Shown: positions 1 through 6,087 of the stretch, piece by piece
Numbering within the stretch: position 1 is the first letter of the stretch
Layout: each line of letters opens with the position of its first letter
NCBI GenBank assembly: GCA_002868985.1
Contig: PKTV01000302.1
Span: 940-9,053 of the forward strand
Origin: Desulfobacteraceae bacterium
GTDB lineage: Bacteria > Desulfobacterota > Desulfobacteria > Desulfobacterales > UBA11574
Direction of reading: 5' to 3'
Length of the DNA stretch: 8,114 bases
Position numbers and translations under genes: made by a program
Notes under the pieces: generated by a model
The model's database searches: none
Told to the model about the DNA's origin: nothing
What the model saw: the letters and a program-made list of their open reading frames with translations, nothing else

Positions 1-222
1 AACACTCTGACTATATCGGGTGAGGTTGTTCAGATAGAGGGTGCAGATGAAAAAGATGTTATGATTGAATATGAAACCGGGAAATATTTTAGACAGTTTT
101 CACTCTCTGAAGTGATTGATCAAAGCAAAATTGACGCCAAGTTAAACGACGGTGTTTTGCGATTAACACTGCCCAAGATTGAAAAGGCGACACCCAGGAA
201 AATAACGGTAAAAACCGGGTAA
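1..222 (+). CDS. Small heat-shock protein (Hsp20/alpha-crystallin family), 3' part only
   Basis: Frame 1 is open from the first base to the TAA at 220-222, giving 73 residues. These are the C-terminal half of an Hsp20 chaperone; the start lies left of the window. Visible are the beta-strand segment NTLTISGEV, the conserved end of the alpha-crystallin domain ([15 protein letters not shown]) and the C-terminal tail PRKITVKTG, whose I-x-V is the usual anchor for oligomer assembly. The family forms ATP-independent cytoplasmic holdases that bind unfolding proteins and pass them to DnaK. It differs clearly from the second Hsp20 downstream, so the two are diverged paralogues rather than a recent duplication. 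A hairpin at 278-312 follows, so it may be a transcription unit separate from the next gene. Family assignment is firm. Confidence 0.88.
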   Translation, partial: NTLTISGEVVQIEGADEKDVMIEYETGKYFRQFSLSEVIDQSKIDAKLNDGVLRLTLPKIEKATPRKITVKTG

Positions 223-277
223 ACAGACGAGAAGATCAATTGCCGTATAATTCCTGTGAAACTGATAACATTAAGCC

Positions 278-312
278 ACTTAGAGGCTTCGGCCATAGCG
301 AAGCCTCTAAGT
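278..312 (+). terminator. Hairpin after the first hsp20, possible terminator
   Basis: A perfect 14-bp inverted repeat (278-291 with 299-312, arm ACTTAGAGGCTTCG) has a 7-nt loop. It starts 55 bp after the hsp20 stop codon. Only a loosely T-rich stretch follows, without a clean T-run, so this is either a weak intrinsic terminator or an mRNA 3'-end stabiliser. Its place between an upstream stop and a downstream promoter supports an end-of-transcript role. Confidence 0.5.
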
Positions 313-400
313 TCTGTCCATTTATTCTGCCTGCTTAACTCATCTAAGAACACAAAAACATTACTCAAACAAAAAAATGATAAAAAGTAATGAAAAATAA

Positions 401-428
401 TTGACATGGTCAAATTGATGTTTATTAT
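401..428 (+). promoter_or_regulatory. Sigma70-like promoter for hsp20-dnaK
   Basis: TTGACA at 401-406, a 16-bp spacer and TATTAT at 423-428 form a near-consensus housekeeping promoter, about 40 bp ahead of the second hsp20 start. The -35 box lies inside a short inverted repeat, TTGAC-ATG-GTCAA (401-413). Another inverted repeat (CATTACT 359-365 / AGTAATG 386-392) sits just upstream. Either could be an operator. No CIRCE element (TTAGCACTC-N9-GAGTGCTAA) and no clear sigma32-type promoter was seen in the gap, so how heat induction would work is not evident. Confidence 0.55.
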
Positions 429-469
429 TTTTGGCAAGAAAAACAAATTCACACCAAGGAGGTAGCATT

Positions 470-913
470 ATGGAACTTATAAGATGGAATCCAACAAGAG
501 ATATGTTTAGCCTTAGACATCAGATGAACCATCTTTTTGATGATGTTTTTAGACCGGCTGTTCGGGGTGATAGCAAGTTGTCCATGTGGGACTGGAATCC
601 GACGGTCGATATTTACGACAATGACGAAAACATTGTTATAAAAGCCGAATTGCCCGGAATCGAGAAGAAAGACATCGTCATCGATGTAAAAGACGGGGTT
701 CTTACCTTAAAAGGTGAACGATCCTTCGATAATGAGGTTAAAGAAAAGAAGTATTATTGCAGGGAAAGGACGTTTGGAAAATTTGAAAGAGTCTTCAGGC
801 TTCCTGCTAAGGTCGATCCTGAAAAAATAAGTGCCGATTACAAAGACGGTGTTTTGAAAATCGATATTCCAAAACCAGAGGAACAAAAGCCAAAACAGAT
901 TACCGTGCATTAA
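470..913 (+). CDS. Small heat-shock protein, Hsp20/alpha-crystallin family
   Basis: A complete 147-residue Hsp20, the usual length for bacterial members. The ATG at 470 is chosen because an ideal ribosome site, AAGGAGG (456-462), lies 7 nt before it; the frame is open back to a TTG at 431, but that codon would lie upstream of the ribosome site. The alpha-crystallin domain spans about residues 44-135, with the ELPG motif (60-63), the DGVLTLKGER strand (75-84) and the DGVLKIDIP end motif (126-134). The tail KQITVH (142-147) carries the I-x-V oligomerisation motif. The N-terminal arm MELIRWNPTRDMF is typical of the family. It is an ATP-independent cytoplasmic holdase. dnaK follows 85 bp downstream on the same strand with only a hairpin between, so the two are probably co-transcribed as a holdase-foldase pair. 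Confidence 0.95.
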   Translation: MELIRWNPTRDMFSLRHQMNHLFDDVFRPAVRGDSKLSMWDWNPTVDIYDNDENIVIKAELPGIEKKDIVIDVKDGVLTLKGERSFDNEVKEKKYYCRERTFGKFERVFRLPAKVDPEKISADYKDGVLKIDIPKPEEQKPKQITVH

Positions 914-945
914 TATTGAGTGTCAAAGACGAACAATAAAACCAG

Positions 946-970
946 GGGGCGGTTCATCACAAACCGCCCC
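946..970 (+). promoter_or_regulatory. GC-rich hairpin in the hsp20-dnaK intergenic region
   Basis: A perfect 9-bp stem (GGGGCGGTT 946-954 with AACCGCCCC 962-970) has a 7-nt loop. It ends 28 bp before the dnaK start. No T-run follows on the plus strand, so it is unlikely to stop transcription fully. It could mark an mRNA processing or stability point between hsp20 and dnaK. It could also affect dnaK translation, since the dnaK ribosome site GGGG (987-990) could in principle pair with CCCC (967-970) in an alternative fold. The role is an inference. Confidence 0.4.
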
Positions 971-998
971 AAAATCCAAATATAGCGGGGTATAAAAA

Positions 999-2912
999 AT
1001 GAGTAAAATAATCGGAATCGATTTGGGCACCACCAATTCATGTGTCTCGATCATGGAGGCGGGAGAGCCCAAAGTTATCACCAATGCCGAAGGCGGCAGA
1101 ACAACGCCTTCTATCGTTGCGGTTACCGATCGAGGTGAAAGACTGGTGGGGCAGATTGCCAAAAGGCAGGCCATTACCAATCCTGAAAATACGGTATTCG
1201 GTATAAAACGGCTTATCGGCCGCAAGTATGATTCAATCGAAGTGCAAAAGGACATTAAAATTTTGCCTTTCAAGATTGAAAAGGCGGCCAACGGTGATGT
1301 GCGAATCAATTTAAAGGGCAAACATTACAGCCCGGCAGAAATTTCTTCTTATATTCTGGCCAATATCAAAAAATCGGCGGAAGAATATCTGGGTGAAAAG
1401 GTAACAGATGCCGTGATTACGGTGCCGGCTTATTTTAATGACAGCCAAAGACAAGCGACAAAGGATGCCGGGAAAATTTCGGGCCTCAATGTATTGAGGA
1501 TTATCAATGAACCTACGGCTGCCTCTCTTGCCTATGGATTGGATAAAAAAAATGAAGGTACGATTGTCGTATTCGATCTGGGCGGTGGAACGTTTGATGT
1601 TTCCATCCTCGAAGTTGGTGATGGTGTTTTTGAAGTCAAAGCCACCAATGGGGATACACACTTGGGGGGTGAAGATTTTGATCTCCGGATGGTCGATTAT
1701 CTGGCCGACGAGTTCAAAAAAGACCAGGGAATTGATCTGAGAAAAGACACCATGGCCTTACAACGGTTAAAAGAAGCCGCTGAGAAGGCCAAGATGGAAC
1801 TCTCTTCCTCCATGGAGACGGATGTAAATTTGCCGTTTATTACAGCTGATGCCAGCGGTCCGAAACACTTGAATATTAGAATCACCCGGGCCAAACTTGA
1901 AGCTCTGATCAGCGATTTGTTGGACAAGCTTGAAGGTCCCTGTAAAACAGCGATGAATGACGCGGGTACATCGACAGGAGATATTAATGAAGTGATTCTT
2001 GTCGGGGGTATGACCCGCATGCCGGCAGTCCAGGAGCGGGTCAAGAGAATCTTTGGTAAATCCCCCGGCAAAGGCGTAAATCCGGATGAGGTGGTTGCTT
2101 TAGGTGCGGCGATTCAGGGTGCTGTATTGAAAGGAGATGTGAAAGATGTTCTACTCCTTGACGTAACACCCCTATCCCTGGGTATCGAAACACTGGGCGG
2201 TGTCATGACAAAGCTCATCGAAAAAAACACCACCATCCCGGCCAAAAAGAGTCAGATTTTTTCAACTGCCGAGGACAACCAACCGGCGGTTTCGATTCAT
2301 GTGCTCCAGGGCGAGCGTGAGATGGCTTCCGGGAACAAAGCCTTGGGACGTTTCGAGTTGACGGGTATTCCTCCGGCGCCCAGAGGCATGCCACAGATTG
2401 AAGTTGCCTTTGATATCGATGCCAACGGTATTGTGGATGTTTCAGCAAAAGATATGGCCACAGGAAAGCAGCAGTCCATAAGGATTACCGCTTCTTCCGG
2501 TTTGACCAAAGATGAGATCGATCGTTTGGTGCAAGATGCAGCGCTTCATGCTGAATCTGATAGAAATAAGAAGGATCTTGTGGACGCACGAAATACAGCC
2601 GATGCGCTCATTTATACCACCGAAAAATCGCTGAGTGAATTTACAGATAAAATTGATGAAGGAGCCCGAACCGAGATCGAAGATGCGGTCAAGAATCTGA
2701 AACGTGCGATGGAAGGTGAAGATACGGATGAGATCAAGCGGTTGACCGAAGTGTTGACCCAGGCTTCTCATAAGATGGCGGCTTCTGTTTATCAGAAAGA
2801 TTCCGGTTCAGAAGAGCCGCAGCATGGATATGCTGCTGAAGATAATTGGCAAAACACTTCTTCCGGATCGGAAGATGATGTGGTTGATGCAGACTATCAA
2901 GAAGTGGCCTAG
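999..2912 (+). CDS. dnaK: Molecular chaperone DnaK (Hsp70)
   Basis: A 637-residue full-length DnaK, matching the family's usual size of about 640. It is an ATP-driven cytoplasmic chaperone that binds exposed hydrophobic peptides and refolds clients with DnaJ and GrpE. The nucleotide-binding domain (about 1-383) has GIDLGTTNS (6-14), catalytic K70 in [22 protein letters not shown] (168-181), [10 protein letters not shown] (193-202, with T198 at the autophosphorylated threonine position) and [10 protein letters not shown]. The interdomain linker [12 protein letters not shown] begins at residue 384. The beta substrate-binding domain and helical lid follow, and the tail [12 protein letters not shown] resembles the usual acidic DnaK C-terminus. 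ATG at 999 is preceded by a modest GCGGGG ribosome site (985-990). All key residues are present, so it should be active. No grpE or dnaJ follows, so those partners must be encoded elsewhere. Confidence 0.98.
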   Translation: MSKIIGIDLGTTNSCVSIMEAGEPKVITNAEGGRTTPSIVAVTDRGERLVGQIAKRQAITNPENTVFGIKRLIGRKYDSIEVQKDIKILPFKIEKAANGDVRINLKGKHYSPAEISSYILANIKKSAEEYLGEKVTDAVITVPAYFNDSQRQATKDAGKISGLNVLRIINEPTAASLAYGLDKKNEGTIVVFDLGGGTFDVSILEVGDGVFEVKATNGDTHLGGEDFDLRMVDYLADEFKKDQGIDLRKDTMALQRLKEAAEKAKMELSSSMETDVNLPFITADASGPKHLNIRITRAKLEALISDLLDKLEGPCKTAMNDAGTSTGDINEVILVGGMTRMPAVQERVKRIFGKSPGKGVNPDEVVALGAAIQGAVLKGDVKDVLLLDVTPLSLGIETLGGVMTKLIEKNTTIPAKKSQIFSTAEDNQPAVSIHVLQGEREMASGNKALGRFELTGIPPAPRGMPQIEVAFDIDANGIVDVSAKDMATGKQQSIRITASSGLTKDEIDRLVQDAALHAESDRNKKDLVDARNTADALIYTTEKSLSEFTDKIDEGARTEIEDAVKNLKRAMEGEDTDEIKRLTEVLTQASHKMAASVYQKDSGSEEPQHGYAAEDNWQNTSSGSEDDVVDADYQEVA

Positions 2913-2931
2913 CATGTGTTGGTAAGTAAGG

Positions 2932-3008
2932 TACTCGAGTTTCGCACCCCAATTGCTAAAAAGCCTTGTAGTTAGCAGGCAGAAAATTAAGGGTGCGAAA
3001 CTTGAGTA
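2932..3008. mobile_element. Palindromic MITE-like element, copy A (complete)
   Basis: CTCGAGTTTCGCACCC (2934-2949) and GGGTGCGAAACTTGAG (2991-3006) are terminal inverted repeats matching at 15 of 16 positions. The one mismatch becomes a G-U pair in RNA. The 73-bp unit is flanked on both sides by TA (2932-2933, 3007-3008), as expected for elements moved by IS630/Tc1-type transposases, which duplicate TA. The interior holds a smaller stem (TGCTAA 2954-2959 with TTAGCA 2972-2977) and no coding capacity. A truncated copy lies at 3538-3597. It begins about 20 bp after the dnaK stop, so a dnaK transcript would carry it as a strong 3' hairpin. No T-run follows it. Calling it a mobile element is an inference from structure and repetition. 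Confidence 0.55.
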
Positions 3009-3167
3009 ATGTGTTTAAATAGAAATGTGGTGTGTGTTTCATCGTGTAACGATATTGGCGAAGTAGATTCGTCATTTCATTGACTTAGCTGTGGGGAAGG
3101 CTGTGTCGCAGGTTTTGCTGCAGCCAAATATGAAAAAAAATGAAAGGACAATCAACGGCAGGTTGAA
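3009..3167. other. Non-coding stretch between repeat copy A and the YkgJ-like gene
   Basis: No convincing gene or RNA is visible here. Read on the minus strand, downstream of the YkgJ-like gene, there is a small 5-bp stem (TCAAC 3152-3156 with GTTGA 3162-3166) and then a run of eight T (A8 at 3133-3140 on the plus strand). The gap between stem and T-run is too long for a convincing intrinsic terminator. Confidence 0.3.
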
Positions 3168-3476
3168 TCAAGACCGCTTTCGTCCTCCGATACATGATGT
3201 TTCTGGTCCCGGATAGCCTTTACAGATCCAAGGTCTGACAGGATAAATTTTACAAAACGCATGTTCCATACTGTATTTCAGAAAGGGACAGGGTGCTGCG
3301 TTATATTCGGTATTTTCGATTTCTCCGGAATATTCGTTTCGAACAAAACCATATAAATCAATAAAATCCTCAATGTTCATGTCCAAATAATCCGAAGCAA
3401 GACGAGGATTCAATTCAGACCATGGAATGCCAATATTTTTACAGCAATTTCCGCATCTTTTGCAGTTGAAGTTCAT
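3168..3476 (-). CDS. YkgJ-family cysteine-cluster protein (putative zinc/iron-binding)
   Basis: A 102-residue protein with the YkgJ-family layout: CxxCxxCC at the N-terminus (C5, C8, C11, C12), then PCPFL (C63), then CKIYPVRPWICKGYPG (C75, C85) and a last cysteine at C95. Eight cysteines in this arrangement are thought to bind zinc or an iron-sulfur centre; the biochemical role of the family is unknown. The length fits small YkgJ proteins. The ATG at 3474-3476 puts the first cysteine at residue 5, as is normal, but the ribosome site ahead is weak. It has no signal peptide or membrane segment. It stands alone on the minus strand, with a copy of the palindromic repeat on each side, and does not form an operon with dnaK or the sigma54 regulator. 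Confidence 0.82.
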   Translation of the reverse strand: MNFNCKRCGNCCKNIGIPWSELNPRLASDYLDMNIEDFIDLYGFVRNEYSGEIENTEYNAAPCPFLKYSMEHAFCKIYPVRPWICKGYPGPETSCIGGRKRS

Positions 3477-3537
3477 TAGCTATCTCGCATCTTTGAATCT
3501 TGTCGTTGGGTTTTGTTAAGAGTTCCTATTAAAGATC

Positions 3538-3597
3538 AATTTGAGTTTTGCACCCCAATATTGCTAAAAAGCCTTTGGATTAGAGGGCCGAAATAAA
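3538..3597. repeat. Truncated copy B of the palindromic element
   Basis: Positions 3543-3575 match copy A 2937-2967 at 30 of 31 aligned bases, with a 2-nt AT insertion (GAGTTTTGCACCCCAATATT against GAGTTTCGCACCCCAATT). Weaker similarity continues to about 3597 (ATTAG, GGGC, GAAA). The orientation is the same as copy A. The right terminal arm is missing and no flanking TA is seen, so this copy is decayed or truncated. Confidence 0.6.
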
Positions 3598-3720
3598 TTT
3601 ATTCTTGTCCGCCTCACCGCCCCGCAAGCGGGATCTTCGACAAAGCGGCATATTCGACCGGCGAGAATATAAAATATTTTATTGGCGCATTATCGTACGG
3701 CACAAAATATAAAGTGATCG
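3598..3720. other. Non-coding tail between repeat copy B and the sigma54 regulator
   Basis: This stretch contains a small GC stem (CCCG 3621-3624 with CGGG 3629-3632) and a perfect 14-bp AT-only palindrome ATAAAATATTTTAT (3669-3682). It lies downstream of the minus-strand sigma54 regulator. The AT palindrome could help end that transcript, but it lacks the GC stem of a standard terminator. No coding frame is supported. Confidence 0.3.
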
Positions 3721-4674
3721 CTATTCAGATTCGTAAATATTTGAAGCGATATCTGGGAAATTCTTTAAAAAGCGATATAATGTGGCCCGTCCCACACCCA
3801 GATATCTTGCAGCTTTGGCCTTATTTCCGCCGCTTCGAATCAGAGCTTCTTTTACGGTTTTCGAATCCAGTCTCAGAGACGGTCCACGGGATAACCGATC
3901 AATTTTCTGCTTTCTCAATTCTATAGGGAGGTGAGCAGGTTGAATGATTTTTCCTCTGGATTTTATAAGTGCATAATGAATGGCACTTTGAAGCTCCCGG
4001 ACATTCCCGGGCCAAGCGTAATCAATCATAACGGATAGCGCGCTTTCGGAAATGGTTTTTGTTTTTTGTCCTTTATAAGTGGCTTTTTCGAGAAAGTCGT
4101 TGATGAGGAGAGGAATATCGTTTTTACGCTTTCTCAGCGGCGGCATATGAATGGGAACCACGCTGACCCGATAATATAGATCATCACGGAAATTCCCCTT
4201 CTCCACTTCGTGTTTCAGGTTTCGATTTGCGGCGCTGATAATTCGAACATCCACTGAAATGGTTTTTTCATCCCCCACCCGTTCGAATTTGCCTTCCTGT
4301 AGAACCCTCAGTAACTTTGCCTGCATCACTTTGGGCAAATCTCCTATTTCGTCCAGAAACAGCGTGCCGCCGTTTGCCATTTCAAATCGGCCTTTCCTGT
4401 CTCTCAAGGCCCCGGTAAAAGAACCCTTCACGTGACCGAAAAGCTCGCTTTCCAGCAACCCCTCGGGCAGAGCCCCGCAATTGACCGGTACGAAGGCTTT
4501 ATGCACACGTGGGCCTTCGTTATGTATGGCACGGGCTACCAGTTCTTTTCCGGTTCCGCTTTCTCCCTGAATGAAGACAGGAATATCGACTTCAGTAATC
4601 TCTCTTATCATCTCGAAAAGGTCTTTCATCTTCGGGTCGCGTCCGATAATTCCGGAAAAGCGATGCTCCTCCAC
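3721..4674 (-). CDS. Sigma54-activator AAA+ domain with Fis-type HTH (C-terminal part of an interrupted regulator)
   Basis: The 317 residues counted from GTG 4672-4674 form the output half of an NtrC-type activator, which uses ATP to remodel sigma54-RNA polymerase at enhancer-dependent promoters. In order: Walker A GESGTGKE (37-44), loop GSFTGA (84-89, normally GAFTGA), Walker B GTLFLDEI (103-110), sensor I IISAANRNL, RDDLYYRV (163-170) with the arginine-finger region, WPGNVREL (221-228), and a C-terminal Fis-type HTH (about 273-305, NKAKAARYLGVGRATLYRFL). The frame stays open upstream to a TAA at 4753-4755 and continues in the same frame into the PAS-domain ORF, so this is probably the rest of one 470-codon gene. 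The GTG has no ribosome site before it; GGAGGAG lies inside the codons after it. Independent translation is therefore doubtful. The domain itself looks intact. Confidence 0.85.
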   Translation of the reverse strand: MEEHRFSGIIGRDPKMKDLFEMIREITEVDIPVFIQGESGTGKELVARAIHNEGPRVHKAFVPVNCGALPEGLLESELFGHVKGSFTGALRDRKGRFEMANGGTLFLDEIGDLPKVMQAKLLRVLQEGKFERVGDEKTISVDVRIISAANRNLKHEVEKGNFRDDLYYRVSVVPIHMPPLRKRKNDIPLLINDFLEKATYKGQKTKTISESALSVMIDYAWPGNVRELQSAIHYALIKSRGKIIQPAHLPIELRKQKIDRLSRGPSLRLDSKTVKEALIRSGGNKAKAARYLGVGRATLYRFLKNFPDIASNIYESE

Positions 4675-4752
4675 TTTTTGATGGGTAATGTCTTGAACGG
4701 TTCCAAGGGAGCGTAACGGGTTTCCATTCGCATCGTATATGGTCCGACATTT

Positions 4753-4755
4753 TTA
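4753..4755 (-). other. In-frame TAA splitting the PAS-sigma54 regulator
   Basis: On the minus strand the frame reads GTLKYVH-TAA-KCRTIYDANGNPL and runs on with no frame change for 26 codons to the GTG at 4672-4674. The residues after the stop (ending LGTVQDITHQK) are the normal end of a PAS/PAC domain, so the stop lies inside that domain. PAS homologues usually carry an amino acid here, often Glu; GAA to TAA is a single base change. TAA is not a known pyrrolysine or selenocysteine codon. Confidence 0.85.
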
Positions 4756-5133
4756 ATGCACATATTTCAATGTGCCGTTTTTAAGGAGCAGCCTGTGAAC
4801 GATATCATAGCCGGTTATTTTTTTTACTGAGTCTGTAAACGCTTTGTCTACAGCCGTTCTGTCTTCAGGGTGCACGACATCCAAGAAAGCTTCATAATTC
4901 GCGCCAAATTCATGAGGATCTGAATCAAAAATACGATAAATTTCGTCCGACCAATATAAAGTATCGGTAATCAAATTCAATTCCCAATGTCCTATCTTTG
5001 CGATCCTTTCGGCTTCTTTCAACCTTTCTTCACTTCTTTGAATGGCCTTTTTGCTCCCTTCCAGCTCTGCAATCGTTTTTTCCAATTCCGCAATTTTTTT
5101 TTCCAATTCTTTATAGGTTGGTTTTGTGTTCAT
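4753..5133 (-). CDS. PAS sensor domain fragment (N-terminal part of an interrupted sigma54 regulator)
   Basis: This ORF encodes 126 residues from ATG 5131-5133, with GGAG (5143-5146 on the plus strand) 9 nt ahead as ribosome site. Residues 7-41 are a charged heptad-like helix (YKELEKKIAELEKTIAELEG), probably a dimerising coiled coil. A PAS fold starts at about 45 (IGHWELNLITDTLYWSDEIYRIF, VHPEDR) and is cut at GTLKYVH by TAA 4753-4755, before its last strands. PAS domains sense small ligands, redox state or bound cofactors. The missing strands and then the AAA+ and HTH domains follow in the same frame, so the intact gene would be a PAS-AAA-Fis activator of 470 codons. On its own the fragment probably does not fold fully. 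Codons 12-15 contain a run of nine A (plus-strand T9 at 5094-5102), a possible slippage site. Confidence 0.8.
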   Translation of the reverse strand: MNTKPTYKELEKKIAELEKTIAELEGSKKAIQRSEERLKEAERIAKIGHWELNLITDTLYWSDEIYRIFDSDPHEFGANYEAFLDVVHPEDRTAVDKAFTDSVKKITGYDIVHRLLLKNGTLKYVH

Positions 5134-5474
5134 GGAAAGATTCTCCGAACCTTTTGGAATAACCCTTCATTCAAGATCATCATTTCAAAAAACGTTGCGA
5201 GTAATAAGTGGTTATGGGTTTTTTAATAAAAATGCGAGGCGTTATTTAAGGAGTCCATAATATTCCGGGATCAAAATTTACAACTATTGATATTAACTAT
5301 ATTTTTATGCACTTTTGATGAGGTTTGTCAATGAAAAACTGAAAAAGACATTCGCTGGTAGAGGCGTTTTGAAAAATCATAGAGAATTGACATGTTCTTA
5401 AAATCATACTATTAATTGGCATAACTTTATAATGGGTTAATGTGTTCATATTCCAAAAATAGGGGTGATATATT
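5134..5474. other. Intergenic region between divergent PAS regulator and DUF3786 genes
   Basis: About 340 bp, AT-rich, between two divergent genes. It holds a candidate promoter towards the DUF3786 gene (5387-5415), an alternative TATAAT at 5428-5433 without a good -35, and a direct repeat AACTAT (5282-5287 and 5295-5300). A 27-codon plus-strand ORF (5318-5401) has no recognisable product and is probably chance. No clear promoter for the PAS gene and no sigma54 (-24/-12) promoter was found. Confidence 0.4.
5387..5415 (+). promoter_or_regulatory. Candidate sigma70 promoter for the DUF3786 gene
   Basis: TTGACA (5387-5392), a 17-bp spacer and TATTAA (5410-5415) lie 60 bp before the GTG start. 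The -35 region AATTGACATGTTC matches the hsp20 promoter sequence AATTGACATGGTC (399-411) at 12 of 13 positions. The -10 is only a partial match, so the call is tentative. Confidence 0.4.
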
Positions 5475-6077
5475 GTGACAAAATCGTCTGTTTTTATAGA
5501 AACGTATCAAAATTATTTGGATCAAATTGGCAAAATTGATCTCGATTCAAGAGCCGAAAAATTAGGGGGGCGTATTGAAAAAGATGAGATGGTCCTTTCC
5601 TTTTTCGGGCGACCTTACAGGATATCAAGCCGGGGGATAACAGACCCCTCCGGCAAAGAGCCGTCTATGGGAATCAGCGTTGTCCTTTGCAAATACCTGC
5701 TTCTATGTCCGGATATACCTTCTCTGGACAAGGAATGGTTTTCCTATAGAGATTTTAAAGATACTGCTCCTTTGGTTCATAGCTTCGTGAATCATACGGA
5801 ACAACCGATTGTCCGAAATTTTTCGAATCGCCTGGAAAATCTGGCAGCGGCATGTGCAAAACTTGGTGGGAGGGATCCGGGTTTAGATCTTAATTATCAA
5901 CTTATCATGAAACTCTATCCGTTGCCGAAAGTTCCTGTGCTTTTACTTTTCGATGATGTGGATGAAGAATTTCCGGCCCAGTGCAAAGTTCTTTTCGAAA
6001 GACGTGCGGAACATTACCTGGACCCCGAATGTTTGGCGATTGTAGGAAGGCTTCTTAATGATTTTCTGAAAAATTAA
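5475..6077 (+). CDS. DUF3786 domain-containing protein
   Basis: A 200-residue protein with the conserved signature of DUF3786: a central WFSYRDFKDTAPL (88-100) and a C-terminal block from PLPKVPVLLLFDD (149-161) through DEEFPAQCKVLFERRAEHYLD (163-183). The family is found mostly in anaerobic bacteria and archaea and its function is unknown. Some members carry an N-terminal four-cysteine Fe-S domain; that is absent here, so this is the stand-alone form. It has no signal peptide or membrane segment and is probably cytoplasmic. GTG 5475 is chosen as start because AGGGG (5461-5465) lies about 9 nt before it; no in-frame ATG gives a better fit near the start. It converges with the MetE-like gene, with only 10 bp between the stop codons, so read-through antisense RNA is likely for both. 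Confidence 0.8.
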   Translation: MTKSSVFIETYQNYLDQIGKIDLDSRAEKLGGRIEKDEMVLSFFGRPYRISSRGITDPSGKEPSMGISVVLCKYLLLCPDIPSLDKEWFSYRDFKDTAPLVHSFVNHTEQPIVRNFSNRLENLAAACAKLGGRDPGLDLNYQLIMKLYPLPKVPVLLLFDDVDEEFPAQCKVLFERRAEHYLDPECLAIVGRLLNDFLKN

Positions 6078-6087
6078 ATTGGGTTTG

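Noticed and set aside
120..452. 110-codon minus-strand ORF across the hsp20 gap
   Set aside because: It is antisense to the end of the first hsp20, the hairpin and the promoter; its hydrophobic, Phe-rich translation is what AT-rich non-coding DNA gives, and it matches no family.
223..469. CIRCE/HrcA or sigma32 site before hsp20
   Set aside because: No TTAGCACTC/GAGTGCTAA repeat and no CTTGAA...CCCCAT pair is present.
1311..2771. Several minus-strand ORFs inside dnaK
   Set aside because: All are shadows of the strongly conserved dnaK frame, with low-complexity or unrecognisable translations.
2932..3597. CRISPR or attC-like repeats
   Set aside because: There are only two diverged copies, 600 bp apart, without regular spacers, and the ends lack the GTTRRRY core of integron attC sites.
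3684..3700. TTGGCGCATTATCGTA as a sigma54 promoter
   Set aside because: The -24 GG is present but the -12 GC is missing at the required spacing.
4753..4755. Recoded stop (selenocysteine or pyrrolysine)
   Set aside because: The codon is TAA; Sec uses TGA and Pyl uses TAG, and no SECIS-like structure was apparent.
5318..5401. 27-codon ORF in the intergenic region
   Set aside because: It is very short, with no ribosome site and no family match, and it overlaps the candidate promoter.
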